Source of the DNA: Tethya wilhelma
Lineage: Eukaryota; Porifera; Demospongiae; Tethyida; Tethyidae
Length of the DNA: 64,000 nt
Direction: 5' to 3'
Assembly (NCBI GenBank): GCA_964030475.1
Contig: CAXIPT010000001.1
Span: 12,721,882-12,785,881 of the forward strand
In this document: positions 1 to 14,250 of the stretch, one piece after another
Layout of the letters: the number at the start of each line of letters is the position of its first letter
How positions within the stretch are numbered: the stretch's first letter is position 1
Position numbers and translations under genes: made by a program
Notes under the pieces: model-generated
Told to the model about the DNA's origin: nothing
Databases searched by the model: none
Seen by the model: the letters and a program-made list of their open reading frames with translations, nothing else

Positions 1-958
1 CTCCTCTATATATCATTTGAAAGCTGGTTACATTAATCAAAGCTCCATTCTCATGCAACACACCATTGAGCAGGTATATTTAAAGAAATGTAGTCAGTAC
101 AAAGAAAACACCTAAAAGCACCTTGTGTATATTTAAGACTAGGAAGGTCATATAGTACTGAGACTTGCGCCATTGCATTTAGTGCGATTAGAGCATTCGA
201 ATGATATCAATTTTGTAATGTTTTGCTAAATGTAGACCCAATTAGCTCTTCACTCTAAGTGCTGAATATGAGTGTGATTGTGTGCCAATAGGAATTGTAC
301 AGGTGTTATTCATTGAACCAACACTGTATCATGGGATTTTACCCAAAAGAACACAATCTATATATCATTTGAAAGCTCATTATATAGGGGTTACAATGGT
401 ACAAGTTCCATTTTCATACAACAAACCATTGACTGATAATAGTTAATTATATATAAGAAAAGCACCTATTAAAAGCACCTTGTGAATATCTAAGAGTAGG
501 AAGGTCATGTAAATATGGAACCCTTACTATGTGTGATAAGAACATTTAAATGACATCCATTTTGTTATGTTTTTCTAAATGTTAGCCAAATTAGCTTTTC
601 ACCCATAAGTGCTGAATATGAGTGTGATTGTGTGCCCATAGTAATTGTACAGGGGTTATGAATTGAATGAACTTTGTATACTTTGATTTTACTCCAAAAG
701 TGGATATTTATATATCATTTGAAAGTTCATTTTATGCTGGTTACATTAATTCAAGTTCCATTCTCATGCAACAAACCATAAAATTGAGCGGGTATATTTA
801 AAAATACGTAGTCAGTACAAAGAAAGCACCTAAAAACATCTTGTGTATTTTTAAGACTAGGAAGGTCATAGGGTACTTGGACTTGCATTGCATTCAGTGC
901 GATAAGAGCATTCGAATGATATCAATTCTGTTATGTTTTGCTAAATGTAAGCTCTTCA
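1..958. repeat. Tandem repeat, ~351 bp period, about 2.7 copies
   Basis: Three successive units start with the same TATATATCATTTGAAAG motif at 7, 359 and 709, spacing 352 and 350 bp. Each continues with the same order of landmarks: a CATGCAACA-type segment, AAAGCACCT, AGGAAGGTCAT and TGTTATGTTTTGCTAAATG. The units differ by many substitutions and small indels, so the array is old. The first unit runs off the left edge. No coding potential is visible. Confidence 0.85.
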
Positions 959-1039
959 CTCAGTTACTCCAATCTAACTAGTGGTTTTTGGTCATTGAGG
1001 CTTACCAATTGCAAGCTTTAAAAAAAGTCCTGTATAACC

Positions 1040-2830
1040 AAATCCGTCCCTGGTTTTGTTTACAAGAATGATGGCACAGTTACCAATAATGCAGCTGAAA
1101 TAGCAAACAAATTTTTTTTTAACTCTACCTTTGCAGACAGCTCCTTTCAGCTTCCTGCCATGGACGAACTATCTCCACCTTCTGCCAAACTACACACTAT
1201 TGCCTTTCAGGAACACGAGCTCTTAAATCCCTTGACCCAACCAAATCCCCAGGGCACGATGAAATCACTTCAATCTGTTAAAATCAGCTGCTATGGTCTC
1301 ACAGAACCAGTTACTCACATTTTCAATCTGAGTCTTGCAACCAACATCTTCCCAAGTGATTGAAAGTTTCACAAAAATGCCCTGCCCCAGGATGTGAGAA
1401 ATTATAGACCGCGATCTCCCTTTTGCCAATAATGTCTAAAGTTCTTGAATCATTAATACTCAAACATGTAATTTCATTTGTTTGACCACTAATTAATAAA
1501 AATCAATTTGGTTTTTTAAAAAACTGCTCTTGCCTTTCTCAAATGCTGCTCTTTCTTGCAGACATCAACAAGAACTTGGTTGGACCTCAAATACAGTTCT
1601 GACATTATCTACTTGGAAGTTTCCGTTAAGAATTTGATACTGTCTCTCACAATGAGTTGCTTTACAAGATGTGGCTATAACTGGTATTACTGGTTCTCTT
1701 TGGATCTGGTTCAAGTCCTACCTAAGCAACAGAGTCCACTCCACTCATGTTAATGGTAATCTTTCCCCAAACATATATGGTTGTCAGGTCTGGTGTTCCT
1801 CAGGGAAGTATTCTTGGCCCGCTGCTTTTTCTGTTATACATCAACGACCTGCCACTCCCATTAACCAATGTCATCTCCTTCTCCTTTGCTGATGATACTA
1901 AACTGCTGAAGTGTATCACATCGCAAAGCAAACCGCCTCCTAATTCAAACCGACCTGGACAGTTTATCGTCATGGTGCATAGAGTGAAACCTCGATCTCT
2001 CTTAACGACACTAAGTGCTCAGTTCTCAGAGTTTCTCCAAACTCTTTATTGGTACACCTCTCAACTTTGTCAACCTACAACGTGATCTGGGTTGATCTCA
2101 TGTTAACTATATAGTAATCTGTCTTGGGACACTCACTATAATCACATCTGTTCCAAAGCATACAAAATATTTTTTATCATTTGCTGAGCTATCTCAAAAT
2201 ACTCTCAAGTCTCCACAAAAACAACACTCTACATTTCCTTGATCAGATCACACCTTGTGTACTGCTCTCAGGTCTGGAGACGAAATCATCTCAAGGACAT
2301 CTATCATCCCATATTGGAACAATTCCAGAGGCAGGCAACAAGGTTTATTCTTAACCAATCTACCGGGAATGCCACCACTTACAAATCTAGGCTAATATCT
2401 CTGCATCTGTTTCCCCTGATGTATTGGTACAAGATACAGGACATGCATTCTCTTCCTCATTAAATGCTTCAAAGATCCTCCAGGTCGACAATTTCGACAT
2501 TTCTAACTATGTTACTTTTTTCACAAGGAAGCACTCAGTCAGCCACATCGAGCAAACTTGTTCACAATAGATCTATACTTTGCATGTTCAACTTGACACT
2601 TCAACAGGATGGTTCGTTTATGGAATGCCCTCCCCCACTTTAACTTAAATGACTCATTTTTATCCATCAAGTCCAAATTACTCTCCTATCTTTGGAATCA
2701 TTTCATCAACCACTTTGACTCCAACAATGTTTGCTCATTCCACTATACATGCCCCTGCAATAAATGTGTCAAAGTCTTGACAAGATCTCTAATTTCTCAA
2801 CTATAACTTTATCTTTACTACCTTATTCTA
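1040..2830 (+). mobile_element. Decayed non-LTR retrotransposon (LINE), reverse transcriptase relic
   Basis: Plus-strand fragments in several frames line up in order with a CR1/Jockey-type LINE polyprotein. 1160-1363 matches the region before the RT palm (EPVTHIFNLSL, NIFPSD). About 1789-1911 carries the RT core, with GVPQGSILGPLLF, YINDLP and the catalytic FADDTKLL box. 2239-2463 matches the post-RT segment (RSHLVYCSQVWR, FQRQATRFIL), and 2609-2806 the C-terminus (RLWNALPHF, CPCNKC). Several frameshifts and stops separate the fragments and there is no endonuclease domain, so this is a 5'-truncated dead copy. It is followed by a simple A/T-rich GAT/AAT tract near 2908-2940, which may be the tail. 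The exact clade is uncertain. Confidence 0.85.
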
Positions 2831-3277
2831 TTATGTTAGTTAATTGCTTTTGTCCCAAGCATCATTGCTAGACAATGTCTGTCTTTCAGCTATATGCTGT
2901 AAAGATTATGATGATGATAGTAACAATAATAATAATACATCCAGTGGCCATTTCGTATTGCTTCTAAGTATTTGGCTGCTATTGCCTGCATGTACATGCA
3001 TGAAAATGCATTGTATAGTTTGATATCAGTTTAACATACCTGTTTACTTGTAGATCTTGCAATTAACATGAATGTAAGCTGGATAATTATTCATCTTGCT
3101 CAGTATGCCGATGTGTTTGTCCCAACACTTTGAATAACTTAACTACTTCAGGGGCATTCTATTTTAACTCCTCGATAACTTTCTCCACTGAAAAATCATA
3201 GTGCTGTACAGTATCAGGCTCATGAAACACATTGAAATCTGGCCACAGAATTAAGTATAGTTCATTTGTGCATAGAT
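2831..3277. other. AT-rich spacer without a recognisable gene
   Basis: Contains only the short GAT/AAT tract after the LINE and AT-rich sequence. I see no exon, RNA gene or promoter that I can defend. Confidence 0.5.
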
Positions 3278-4052
3278 ACTATAGACTATGTGCACGGGAT
3301 TGGATTCTTCCCGTTCCCGCCATTCATCTCCGTTATGCAAGCAGAGGGTACCCAGGCTCAATAATTAATTACAGCTGCCATATGGTACTGTACTTTCACA
3401 GCAAGCAGGCTGAGCAGCAAGCTAGAAAATGGTGGTGAATATGCCCAACATTTTTTCGCTACTGCAAAACCTACTCCTTTTCTAGCCAGTTATTACGGCC
3501 CATTCCATGTAGAAATGGTTGAAGAAGTACATGGTTCTATTCTTTGTTCAACAAAGAGGGTTTAATGAAAGTTACAGGTCCGACCGTTTTGACAAAAAAC
3601 ATCCAACAACTAAAATGTAATAAGACAAAGAAGTCAGCCACTGTATCCGTTTACTTGTAAGACTTTGGCTCTAAGGTACCTGGTTCCATGTACAAATCAT
3701 CTCCCCTGGAGCAAAAAGTTGGAAAAGACTCTTTTTGCAGTTCTTAGAGGTACAACCGATCAGCATAACAGCTAAAATTGTCGTTTTGACAGGATTTTTT
3801 GGGTTACGAGATCCATGCAGGTCAGGTAGTTCTGCCTCTCTTTGTAATGAAAAGAATCTTCGTTCTCCATAATTCACTGTCTACTAGGGTATAGCTTGTG
3901 CTTTAGTGTCTAAACAACAACTTTCTACTTTCACCAAAAAAATTTTCAAAAAAATATCTGAGAAAAAGAAACAGAGATTGCAGATTACGTAGAGTACTAG
4001 AACAATACTAGTGTGTGGGTGCGAGTCCAATCCCGTGCACATAGTCTACAGT
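3278..4052. mobile_element. Inverted-repeat element (MITE-like) with 27 bp TIRs
   Basis: The left end 3278-3304 and the reverse complement of 4026-4052 agree at 26 of 27 positions; the shared core is GACTATGTGCACGGGATTGG. The ~720 bp interior has no intact ORF. A diverged version of the same terminal motif (TATAGACTACGT...GGGATTGGA) lies just upstream of the DDE_1 transposase start at 10004-10035, suggesting that the element is non-autonomous and belongs to that family. No clear target-site duplication was found. Confidence 0.7.
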
Positions 4053-4464
4053 GTTCTGCTAGGGAGTTCCTGTTCTTCCAATTTTCTAATTCTCTTCTGC
4101 AATGTGTCAAGCTGTGCTTGGAGATCTTAGTTTTGTTCCATAACTTCCTGTACAGCTTTGGTATTGTAAGGAACAGCGGATGACGAAGATGCATGCATTA
4201 TCACATACCTTACCAATTCCTACAACATATATGTCTAGACTTCCTTTCTTTTTGCTTACAGATTTTGGTAATTCAGAATTGATTGCAGTCGATAACCCCA
4301 ATTGAGAAATCATACAACTTGAATTTAACTTTCTTTGCATCGGAACCACTCGTTGGTGTTTCCGCGTAAAGACGCTTCAATACTCTCTTCACTTTTGCAT
4401 TGAATTCCACAATAACAGCCAAATATACACCTCTTTCTGGATGCAACTGCTTTATATTCTGCAT
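4053..4464 (-). pseudogene. Unrecognised minus-strand coding remnant
   Basis: Two stretches on the minus strand have protein-like composition: 4464-4273 (VFNAK/LYAETPTSGSDAKK-like, Lys-rich) and about 4170-4056, which reads as a charged heptad-like helix (QAQLDTLQKRIRKLEEQELP) broken by one stop. They are in different frames and no family is recognised. It may be the edge of a transposon gene abutting the element at 3278-4052. It could also be chance. Confidence 0.2.
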
Positions 4465-4988
4465 GAGTGCAGCTATTTTGCAACATTTTTATATGTCATA
4501 GCTACTAAATATAGTGATTTTGTGGTCGCTATGTCATATAACTTTCCAACCATATCTAAATTTAGATTCAGTTAGTAGCTACTAGCATTGCACAATCACA
4601 TATGCAAGTGCAATCAGTTCGTCTGTATGGGAGCCATGCACGTAGACAGTCTGAAAGTGTCTTGCTGGCAAACTAGCTTAGCTGCTGTGTGCAGTTTGAG
4701 GTAGAAACTTATGACCTGTTCAAAAGCCTGTTCAGCTGACATTTTTCAAGGTCAGTGTCATGAACTAAGCCACAATAAGTAGAACGTTTGCCACAGATTA
4801 GAGTTCATAAAAACCATAGAATTTGATATTTTCTACCTAGTTGTAGAGTGCATGTATACGTGCTCCTAGCCTACAAAGCTGTCGAAGCAGAAAGTGTGAG
4901 CATGGCTTAAATTGTATCTGAACATACTCATGTTCAATTAAGTCAGTTATACCACAGTTTTACCTTGAGCGTCACGTGTGTGACGTTA
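4465..4988. other. Spacer, no feature seen
   Basis: AT-rich, short open frames only, no splice-bounded exon or repeat structure recognised. Confidence 0.4.
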
Positions 4989-5433
4989 TCAAGAGTTCAT
5001 AGAGAGAGAAGAGTATCGAACAGCGCATACTCGTGTAGCAACACTGTACAAAGTAACATGACATGCACGTGACTAAACAACGTATATCTATCCATAATCT
5101 GCTAGTAAATCTCTACCTTGACGTCGTATACTGGGCGTGGCCACGCACTTACATATATTCTTTGTCCTTTTCTCGCCTTCTTGAAGCTGGCTGTTCGCTT
5201 TTTCGAATTCGCTCAGATTTGTTAGGTCCTCCATCAATAAGCTTGCTTGCACTTGATAATTTACAAGCAGCTTAGTTTATTTGCGCGTTTTTCAACGCTC
5301 TTGAAGACGTAATATGCATGGCCACGCCCCATTTATGTAGGTTTACTCACGTGCATGTCATGTTACTTTGTACACAGTGTTTCTACAAGAGTATGCACTG
5401 TTCGATACTCTTCTCTGTCTTATGAACTCTTGA
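4989..5433. mobile_element. Long-arm palindromic (foldback) element, ~88 bp arms
   Basis: Left arm from 4989 starts TCAAGAGTTCATAGAGAG. The reverse complement of the right arm ending at 5433 matches it for roughly 88 bp with a few small differences, through AGTATCGAACAG and ACATGACATGCACGTGA. A second inner inverted pair (GGCGTGGCCACGC near 5132 and its complement near 5318) continues the symmetry, so most of the 445 bp can fold into one hairpin. No ORF of interest. Confidence 0.8.
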
Positions 5434-6879
5434 CATTATGTACCAGGCCCTCATCCTCTTTATTTTTTGATGAGGGAGGGGCCTAGGGATGAGGCTAGAG
5501 AAAAAGATTTATTAAACTACTGAGAGTTAAGTAATGAAATATTACACAGTTAGACATTACATTGATAATTCTATATACAAGACCAGAGCTTTTAACTTAA
5601 GAGTTTAAGCCCAAAACAGTTGCATAAAGGCTCAAAATTAACTAATTTTTAGTCTAAAAATGTAACCAATAAAAAATCAACTTTTTCCTGAGATTTAAAA
5701 ACTCAGATTTTATTTGTATATATATATAGACAAAGGAACTTTTAAACTGTGTGCAAGATTTGGCAGTGAAAGCCCTTATCATTTGTTAGAAACAGTGCAT
5801 TTTGTTAGCATTTGCAGGTTTTTGCAGTTGCATGGCTTCATAAAATAATAAAAGTAGTGATAGAGGAAATTTTTGTGTTTCAAAATTGCTCAAACAATTT
5901 AACTCAGTGCACTTATAAGGACTGTCTCACTAGATTTAGCAAAATGTGCGCACGCGCCTCGTAAGATATTAATGTGTTACTTAGCAACATCAATTTTGCA
6001 ATGACGTCATACTTACTTTACGATGGTGAGTTGAGCTTGCCAACGTTACAAAGGTTTTTAGCTTCAGTTAACCTCAAGCTAAGTTTAATATAGCATGAAG
6101 CACGACATGACATGAAGCACGACCAAAAGCATGCAGTCTCTGGAAAAATTTTGTGCGCTAATGTTAGTATGACATAATGCAGTAGTAGGCAAAGGCCGCA
6201 TGGTTTGCAATTTTTGTGTCCTGGTTTGATGTGATTTCTGTACAGCCTACTGCAACAGTGCTAGGAAGCTTCTGAAGGCACGAATACTAAGTTTGGATTA
6301 ATAATAATGATGATCTATCATAGGAATTTTGGATTAATCAAACAGAAGGCAAGTTATTTGCATGATTAGCTAAGTAACTTGAACAACATGGTTTTTTGCA
6401 GCTAACTTCCTAAATACTTGCTAAATACAAAAATTCTATGGTGAAAATTTACTTAAGTAACGTTTGAATTACTCAAAGTTGCTTAATTGAGTGGTTATCA
6501 TAGCTGTTAATTTCAATTTGTGATTTTTATCGGGCTGTTTAAGTATTCATTTATTCATAGTTAATTAAATATTTGTGGTTAATTAATAACTTAAATTTTT
6601 AAACATACATTATAGTTTTGTATGATGCATGAGTCACAAACCATCTAGTATTTATAATACTTACATNGTTATCTTCAGTAAACAGGCTTTCAGATTCACC
6701 AAAGGTTTGAGTTTAATGGTTAATCCTCGGAGAATGGCAAGTTGATTTAAAAATTTTAGTCGAAATTCCCCCCGTTTACCTTACATTTTTTTTGCGGATT
6801 TTGGATTCCATGTATTTTACTGGTATTAAATTTTACTGTTTTGTTGAAAATGAACAATTAATAACAATTATTAATATTA
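5434..6879. other. AT-rich spacer, no gene seen
   Basis: Contains a short direct repeat around 6097-6122 (ATGAAGCACGAC twice) and a single n at 6667. No exon, RNA gene or clear transposon end recognised. Confidence 0.4.
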
Positions 6880-7484
6880 GCAACCATCTAATTAGAATAA
6901 AGTTGTACAAATAGATCTTCTGGGGGCAACTTGGTAGTACCATCTAAGAGGCCACTTATTCCAGCCTTCTTCCAGTCACCTCTGCCATTTGCAGTACTAG
7001 TGAAGTGTTGGTAGATGTTAACCAGCCATTGCGCATGAAGTGGCTTAACAACACTCATTCTAAGGTCTACTTGTATTTCTTCAGCACTTTTCCCACTATT
7101 AAGCTGCTGTTGAACTGAAGTAGATTAGTATTGGATAAAGTCCTTCCTGGCAAGTTTATTCGCAGCTCCATTGATAGTCAAGTCCAGTGGCTGAAAGAAG
7201 TGAGTCATATTGGCTGGGACGGCTACAAGTTCGATAGACAAAGATGTTAGTTTGCTTTTCACAGTGTCTATCATCTGACCTTTGAAGACATCCCATATAA
7301 GTAATGCTTTTGTGTGGGTGGTAGCTTTAACTCCTTTCTTTTGTTGACAACATAGGGATGTATTACCTCATCGATTAACTTGAGTCTCCTGCTCGATGGA
7401 CCAGTGTTTGGTGTTTTGAGTGATGGAAAATCCTTTTGGAAATACAAAACCACGAGGTTGAGATCGCTTTGTTTTACCGGAATA

Positions 7485-8200
7485 TTCCCAGTACGGTAGT
7501 ACTGGGTACATAGGAATGGCACTGATGGTCCATTAGCGCAATACAAATATTCACGCAAATAACTCTGCAAAAACTGAGCGCTTACCACTAAAAGGCTTCT
7601 CAAGCTACTATTTAGCTCATTCTCTTTCCAACAAGCCCAAAAACATGGCCTAAAACCATCGCTAAAGTACCAAACTAAAATATGCCAAACCTCCATTTTT
7701 CTTCATATTCTTCTTCTTCTTCTTCTATCATGGCTCAACTTTTCTCAAAGACTGTTCACTTTCAGAAGCTGATTCTTGAACGAATAAACTTGGTATCTTT
7801 GTCTTCACGTGCTTTTGGTATCGTTTTTCTGTGTCTCTCGTTAGGTGGCTAGATACATGGCGAAAAGCGCCTTCTCCGTATGACAGCCATTCATTTCTAC
7901 ACTCATGCATAATTCATTAGCTATTTGAACATTTCAAAGTGACGACCCTTTTCCAGATATAAGTGTGCGTTATTTGGAATCTGAATATTCGCTGCCTGCC
8001 TGCTTTACCTGAAGATTTCTGGTTGTGCTGAGCTCTCTGTAATCTTTCAGTCTTCAATATTTAGGAGGTGANAAATAGTAGCGTTATAAGCCTTTTGGTG
8101 CCAAGCGCTCAGTTTTTGCTGAGTTATTCGCGTGAATATTTGTATTACGCTAATGGGCCATCCGTGCCATTCCTATGTACTCAGTACTACCGTACTGGAA
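7485..8200. mobile_element. MITE with ~115 bp terminal inverted repeats, nested in the transposase
   Basis: The left end begins TTCCCAGTACGGTAGTACTG, itself a hairpin (CCCAGTAC-GGTA-GTACTGGG). The reverse complement of 8086-8200 matches about 115 bp through GGAATGGCAC, CAATACAAATATTCACGC and AACTGAGCGCTT. The element splits the transposase reading (QII before, SGKTK-like after). The interior carries a short TTC run at about 7706-7727 and a single n at 8072. Related copies lie at 8422 and 54631, and a fragment at 36990. Confidence 0.85.
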
Positions 8201-8421
8201 ATTACAATTCCAATGGGTTTTTTTTACTTGTTTTATAATTTGCATCGGTAAAATTCTCCGGCGAGAGACACGTACAACAATAAAAGTCAAAGTGATATTT
8301 CTCTTGTCAGAGAGACCAGCAATATAGACTGATTTAGTACCACGTTGAGCCATTGTCTGCTTTCCCATGGAGACGTAAGAACTTGGTGTTTGGTCAGCAT
8401 TTAACACCAACTCAGCTGGTA

Positions 8422-9015
8422 TTCCCAGTACGGTAGTACTGGGTACATAGGAATCGCACGGATGGCCTATTAGCGCAATACAAATATTCACGCGAATAAC
8501 TGCAAAAACTGAGCGCTTGGCACTAAAAGGCTTATAAAGCTACTATTTAGCTCATTCTCTTTCTAACAAGCCTAAAAACATGGCCTAAAACCATCGCTAA
8601 GGTACCAAACTAAAATATGCCAAACCTCCAATTTTCTCCTTCTTCTATGTTATTTCAGCGTATCTCGGAAGACTGTTCACTTTCAGAAGCGGATTCTTGA
8701 ACGAACAAACTTGGTACCATTGTCTTCACGTGCTTTTGGTATCATGCATAGTGCTCGAGTCTCCTGTTGAATGGCTAGATACAAGGCGAAAAGCGCTTCT
8801 CCGTATGGCAGCCATTGATTTCTACATCATGCATAAATTCATAAGCTACTTGAAAAGTCAAATTGACAACCTTTTTCCAGGTAAATAAGTGTGCGTTATT
8901 TGGAATCCAAATATTCGCTGCCTGCCTGTTTTACCTGAAGATTTCTGGTTGTGCTGGACTCTCTAGCTCTGTAACTTTTCAGTCTTCAATATTTAGGAGG
9001 TGAATAGACTACTGT
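8422..9015. mobile_element. Second copy of the same MITE, right end missing
   Basis: From 8422 the sequence repeats the left TIR and interior of the 7485-8200 element (CAGTACGGTAGTACTGGG, AAACATGGCCTAAAACCATC, TTCAATATTTAGGAGGTGAA) but lacks the right inverted repeat. It lacks the extended TTC run. It sits within the DDE_1 transposase between the SEKLKLY and AELVLNADQ segments. Confidence 0.8.
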
Positions 9016-9210
9016 GTTATGTAGTAATTTTATTATACGATGAGCAAAGCAATTAAATTTTGGCAGCCTGCTGAGATTACTTCAGTACTAATCAGCCTGA
9101 GCATAGATTAGCTTTAATATCCATTCTAATAGTGTACAAGTAACTACCGTATACACACAAACTCGAATGTGATTTGTAGAATTATGAAAAAATGAGAACA
9201 AACCAGTAAA

Positions 9211-9431
9211 TTGGAAATGTAATGAGACATAGGAATGGCCAAATCGTAAATAGAAGGCAAACAAGATGCAGAGTGTGTTAAGAATTATTCCTATGGGCAA
9301 CATGAGGGACTCAAGATGGAAAGAGAGTACTACATGCAGCCCACACAGGAAGAATTCTGCACCAGCCATTCCATCTTGTTTGCCTTCTATTTAGGATTCG
9401 GCCATTCCTATGTCTTATTACATTTCCAATG
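9211..9431. mobile_element. Small foldback element, ~58 bp arms
   Basis: 9211-9268 (starting TTGGAAATGTAATGAGACAT) is the reverse complement of 9372-9430 with few mismatches. It interrupts the transposase relic just after the SEKLKLY codons. The ~100 bp centre has no recognisable content. Confidence 0.8.
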
Positions 9432-10035
9432 TTTTTTTTACTTGTAGAATATAGTTTCAGCTTCTCACTAACATCCCTCAAGTACTCAACTCGACACTCT
9501 TCATATAATCCCTTAGGTACAGGTGGACAAGATGTTGTTCCAGTCCTGCGAATGAAATGCATGGGTCTGTACATAGACTGAACCCAGCTGTGTGGCATTT
9601 CAAATCGACTCATGCAGTTGTTGTGCAAATGCTGGGTTGCATCTAATCAAAGCATCAGCAGTTGCTCGAATGACATAGATGTTGACTACTCCACTTTTAT
9701 GTCACACAGCTTGAAGAAACTTGATAAGCTTGGTATCCAGTTCAAGTAGCAATGGTGGACGACCCCTAGGAAGAGTAGTGAGTGCTGTAACTGGTTGAAG
9801 AACAGCTTTCTTAGATTCTTGTTGCAGTTATGTCTGATACAAGGTCTTGAAGTACTTTCATTGAGATTGGGAAATTCAGCGGTGAACTTCTTTATAGCAT
9901 TTTCAGCTCCATTTTCACTAGCATACTTCCCTATTACTGCATATTGTTTGTCAGAATACTTGGCATATTTACCTCTTGTCTTCCTTTTCTTTGGTTCTGG
10001 CATAGATATTATAGACTACGTACCCGGGATTGGAA

Positions 10036-10780
10036 ACACCCATATGCTCTAATGGAACCACGCGTGTTGCACTTTTTGGGCAGCTGCCACAAATTTTGCA
10101 AATCTTTGCTGTCAAGTATGCCAAAGAATGTCTGTAACAAGTGAAGAGAAGCGAGAATTCTGTTACAGCGAAGATTTTATAGAAACAGGTAAGAACATAT
10201 TTACTTGCTACTAAAATAATAGAATGCAAATACGTACATAATTATGCATTCCAGGCTAGTTTTGCAGTGAGTATGGGCTCTCATTTTTTCCTGTACCTCT
10301 AACCGTTAAAGTTAACCAACAATAGCAATAATTGTTATGACATAAACTAGTGCTTTTGATGCTCTATGACCTGGGCTACTGTTTGTGTGGCATAAAACAA
10401 AGGGATACAAAAAAATTTCATGCATACTGTAGCTCCATGTAGCCTTTTCTGTACCTCTCGTGCTTATAATATTCTGTGGCTATAGCTAATATTGATACAT
10501 TAGGCTATGTTACATAGAACGGGCAGGGTCTTTATTAGTGGGGACCTTTAGTTTTCAGTTGAACAGTTTGTTTACTACAAGTACTTACACTACAAGTGAT
10601 TTAATCACTAATAGCAACAAGATTGGGTAGATAATGTACTTGAAGTCCTGCATACTATAATATACATCCTATACTACTATGCACTTCAGCTCTTCTCACT
10701 GAATCCAAATTAATAGGATGGGACGTAAATATCGGCTATCCCATAAGAAAAAGTACTATGAAACTAAACAGCCAACTGCA
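10036..10780. other. Spacer, no gene seen
   Basis: AT-rich sequence between the transposase start and the single n at 10781. No exon or RNA gene recognised. Confidence 0.4.
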
Positions 10781-10781
10781 N

Positions 10782-11130
10782 TGTTTAAAAGCGAATCTAA
10801 TTATGACGATGTTTGACCTTTGACCTACTATCGTCTGGGAAACCTTTCAAGTACATGAAATGAAAGCTTACTGCATGTGGTACAACATTATCATATTAGT
10901 TTTTCATGAAATTGATCTACTTTCGAGAAAATTTCAGTTTAAGGTAGCAAGGTAGACAAAAAATCTCAAAAAAATGGCAACTTTAATTGCGTATATCTCA
11001 GAAGCCATACAATATCAACCAAAATTATTCATACTGGATTGATGTCCTAGGACCCTCTACACATGCACCAATTATCAAGGAAATCCAAGAGGGTCTGTCA
11101 TTTTTCATGTTGATCTCACATGGAATGACC
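10782..11130 (-). mobile_element. Terminal arm of a transposon inserted in SRCR copy A
   Basis: On the minus strand the SRCR reading stops at 11137 and an element begins at 11130 with GGTCATTCCATGTGAGATCA. The same terminus ends at 21098 on the plus strand (GGAATGACC). The flanking 6-mers CAGAAG (11131-11136) and CTTCTG (21099-21104) are reverse complements of each other, as expected for a 6 bp target-site duplication; uninterrupted copy B has one CTTCTG at this site. The arm is cut by the n at 10781. Confidence 0.75.
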
Positions 11131-11136
11131 CAGAAG

Positions 11137-13343
<2,207 letters not shown>

Positions 13344-14250
13344 CCTGATTGCAAATAGGGACTAGGTATAACTTGAACTAAATTTCCTTTTATTCATTCA
13401 GGCTTAAAGGAAGTAGGCTTGTTTCCTGTGTGGTTTAATGGCATATGTCATTATGGCTGGCTTCTATAATTTATACTGTATTGACATGGGGAAATACACT
13501 GAATACAGTGAATTAGTTTTATGCTGCAATTCAGATGATATGATTTTCAAAGGTATTAGCTCTCCATACCATCGAGTGTTATTAAAATGTATTATGCAAT
13601 AAAGTTATAAATTGCAAGCTTCCAATAATTAATTTTGCAGCTGAATAATATTATAATAGCAACTTGATGAATAAGAAGTTTGTGGTTATCAAAGGTAACT
13701 GTTGATATCATACGTACGGTAGTACAAAATTAAACCTTCAAAGTTGCTCAGAGGCTCTTACTGACAGATTGCCAACTGCATGCAAGGCCTAAAACGCACC
13801 AAAACTTTCCTCAACACTCGTAGTGAGCGCTATTGGGAAGCCACCATAGTGCCATTTTTGTTCTCTAACGTACTTACGTATACGTACTTACTTCGTAACT
13901 GACTTACTTGAAAAGGATTTCCAGAGAACCAGAATGTGTTGAGCCAACTTTGACAGCACAAAGTAGGTTCTTTTCATGGGTACTACATTCCTTGATACTC
14001 TTTTCAACCTCAAATAGGCCTAAACAAAAACTAGAAAGCTTTGAAATTCATGTACTACAATGCAGCCATCTTTGTAGGTAGAGTTCAAAGGTCATTAATT
14101 ATTCTCCACGTGCCCTTATTCTGCGCATGCGCATTAGCCTCCTCCAGCATAATGAATAAAATGCATGTAGCTAGCTGCTACTCAAGCTTTTTGTTGGGAC
14201 TCGCCAGTCTCTGACAGTCTACACACTGTAGTGTGGAAAAAAGTGAATGA
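13344..14250. other. Upstream flank of SRCR copy A, no gene seen
   Basis: About 13380-13525 is near-identical, inverted, to 24690-24850 upstream of SRCR copy B, so it likely includes the promoter. The rest is AT-rich with short repeats of GTACTTACGTA type near 13870. No coding exon recognised. Confidence 0.5.
14122..14133. promoter_or_regulatory. NRF1-type palindrome
   Basis: TGCGCATGCGCA matches the NRF1 consensus exactly, a common core-promoter element in animals. No gene start could be tied to it with confidence. Confidence 0.5.

Larger units (their letters stand above)
6880..10003 (-). pseudogene. DDE_1 (pogo/Tigger-like) transposase relic with nested insertions
   Basis: Minus-strand pieces follow the order of a DDE_1-type transposase. 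The N-terminus starts at 10003 (MPEPKKRKTRGKYAKYSDKQ), a basic start to the DNA-binding region. 9628-9440 gives MPHSWVQSMYR, GTTSCPPVPKGLYEECR and SEKLKLY. 8421-8210 gives AELVLNADQTPSSYVSMGKQ with the first catalytic Asp (NADQ). 7484-6880 gives KGFSITQN-like sequence, KLIDEVIHPYVV, LIWDVFKGQM (second Asp) and THFFQPLDL (third acidic residue), then the C-terminal tail. At least two frameshifts and one stop lie between these pieces, and everything from 8422 to about 9437 and from 7485 to 8200 is inserted DNA. The enzyme is dead. Confidence 0.85.
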
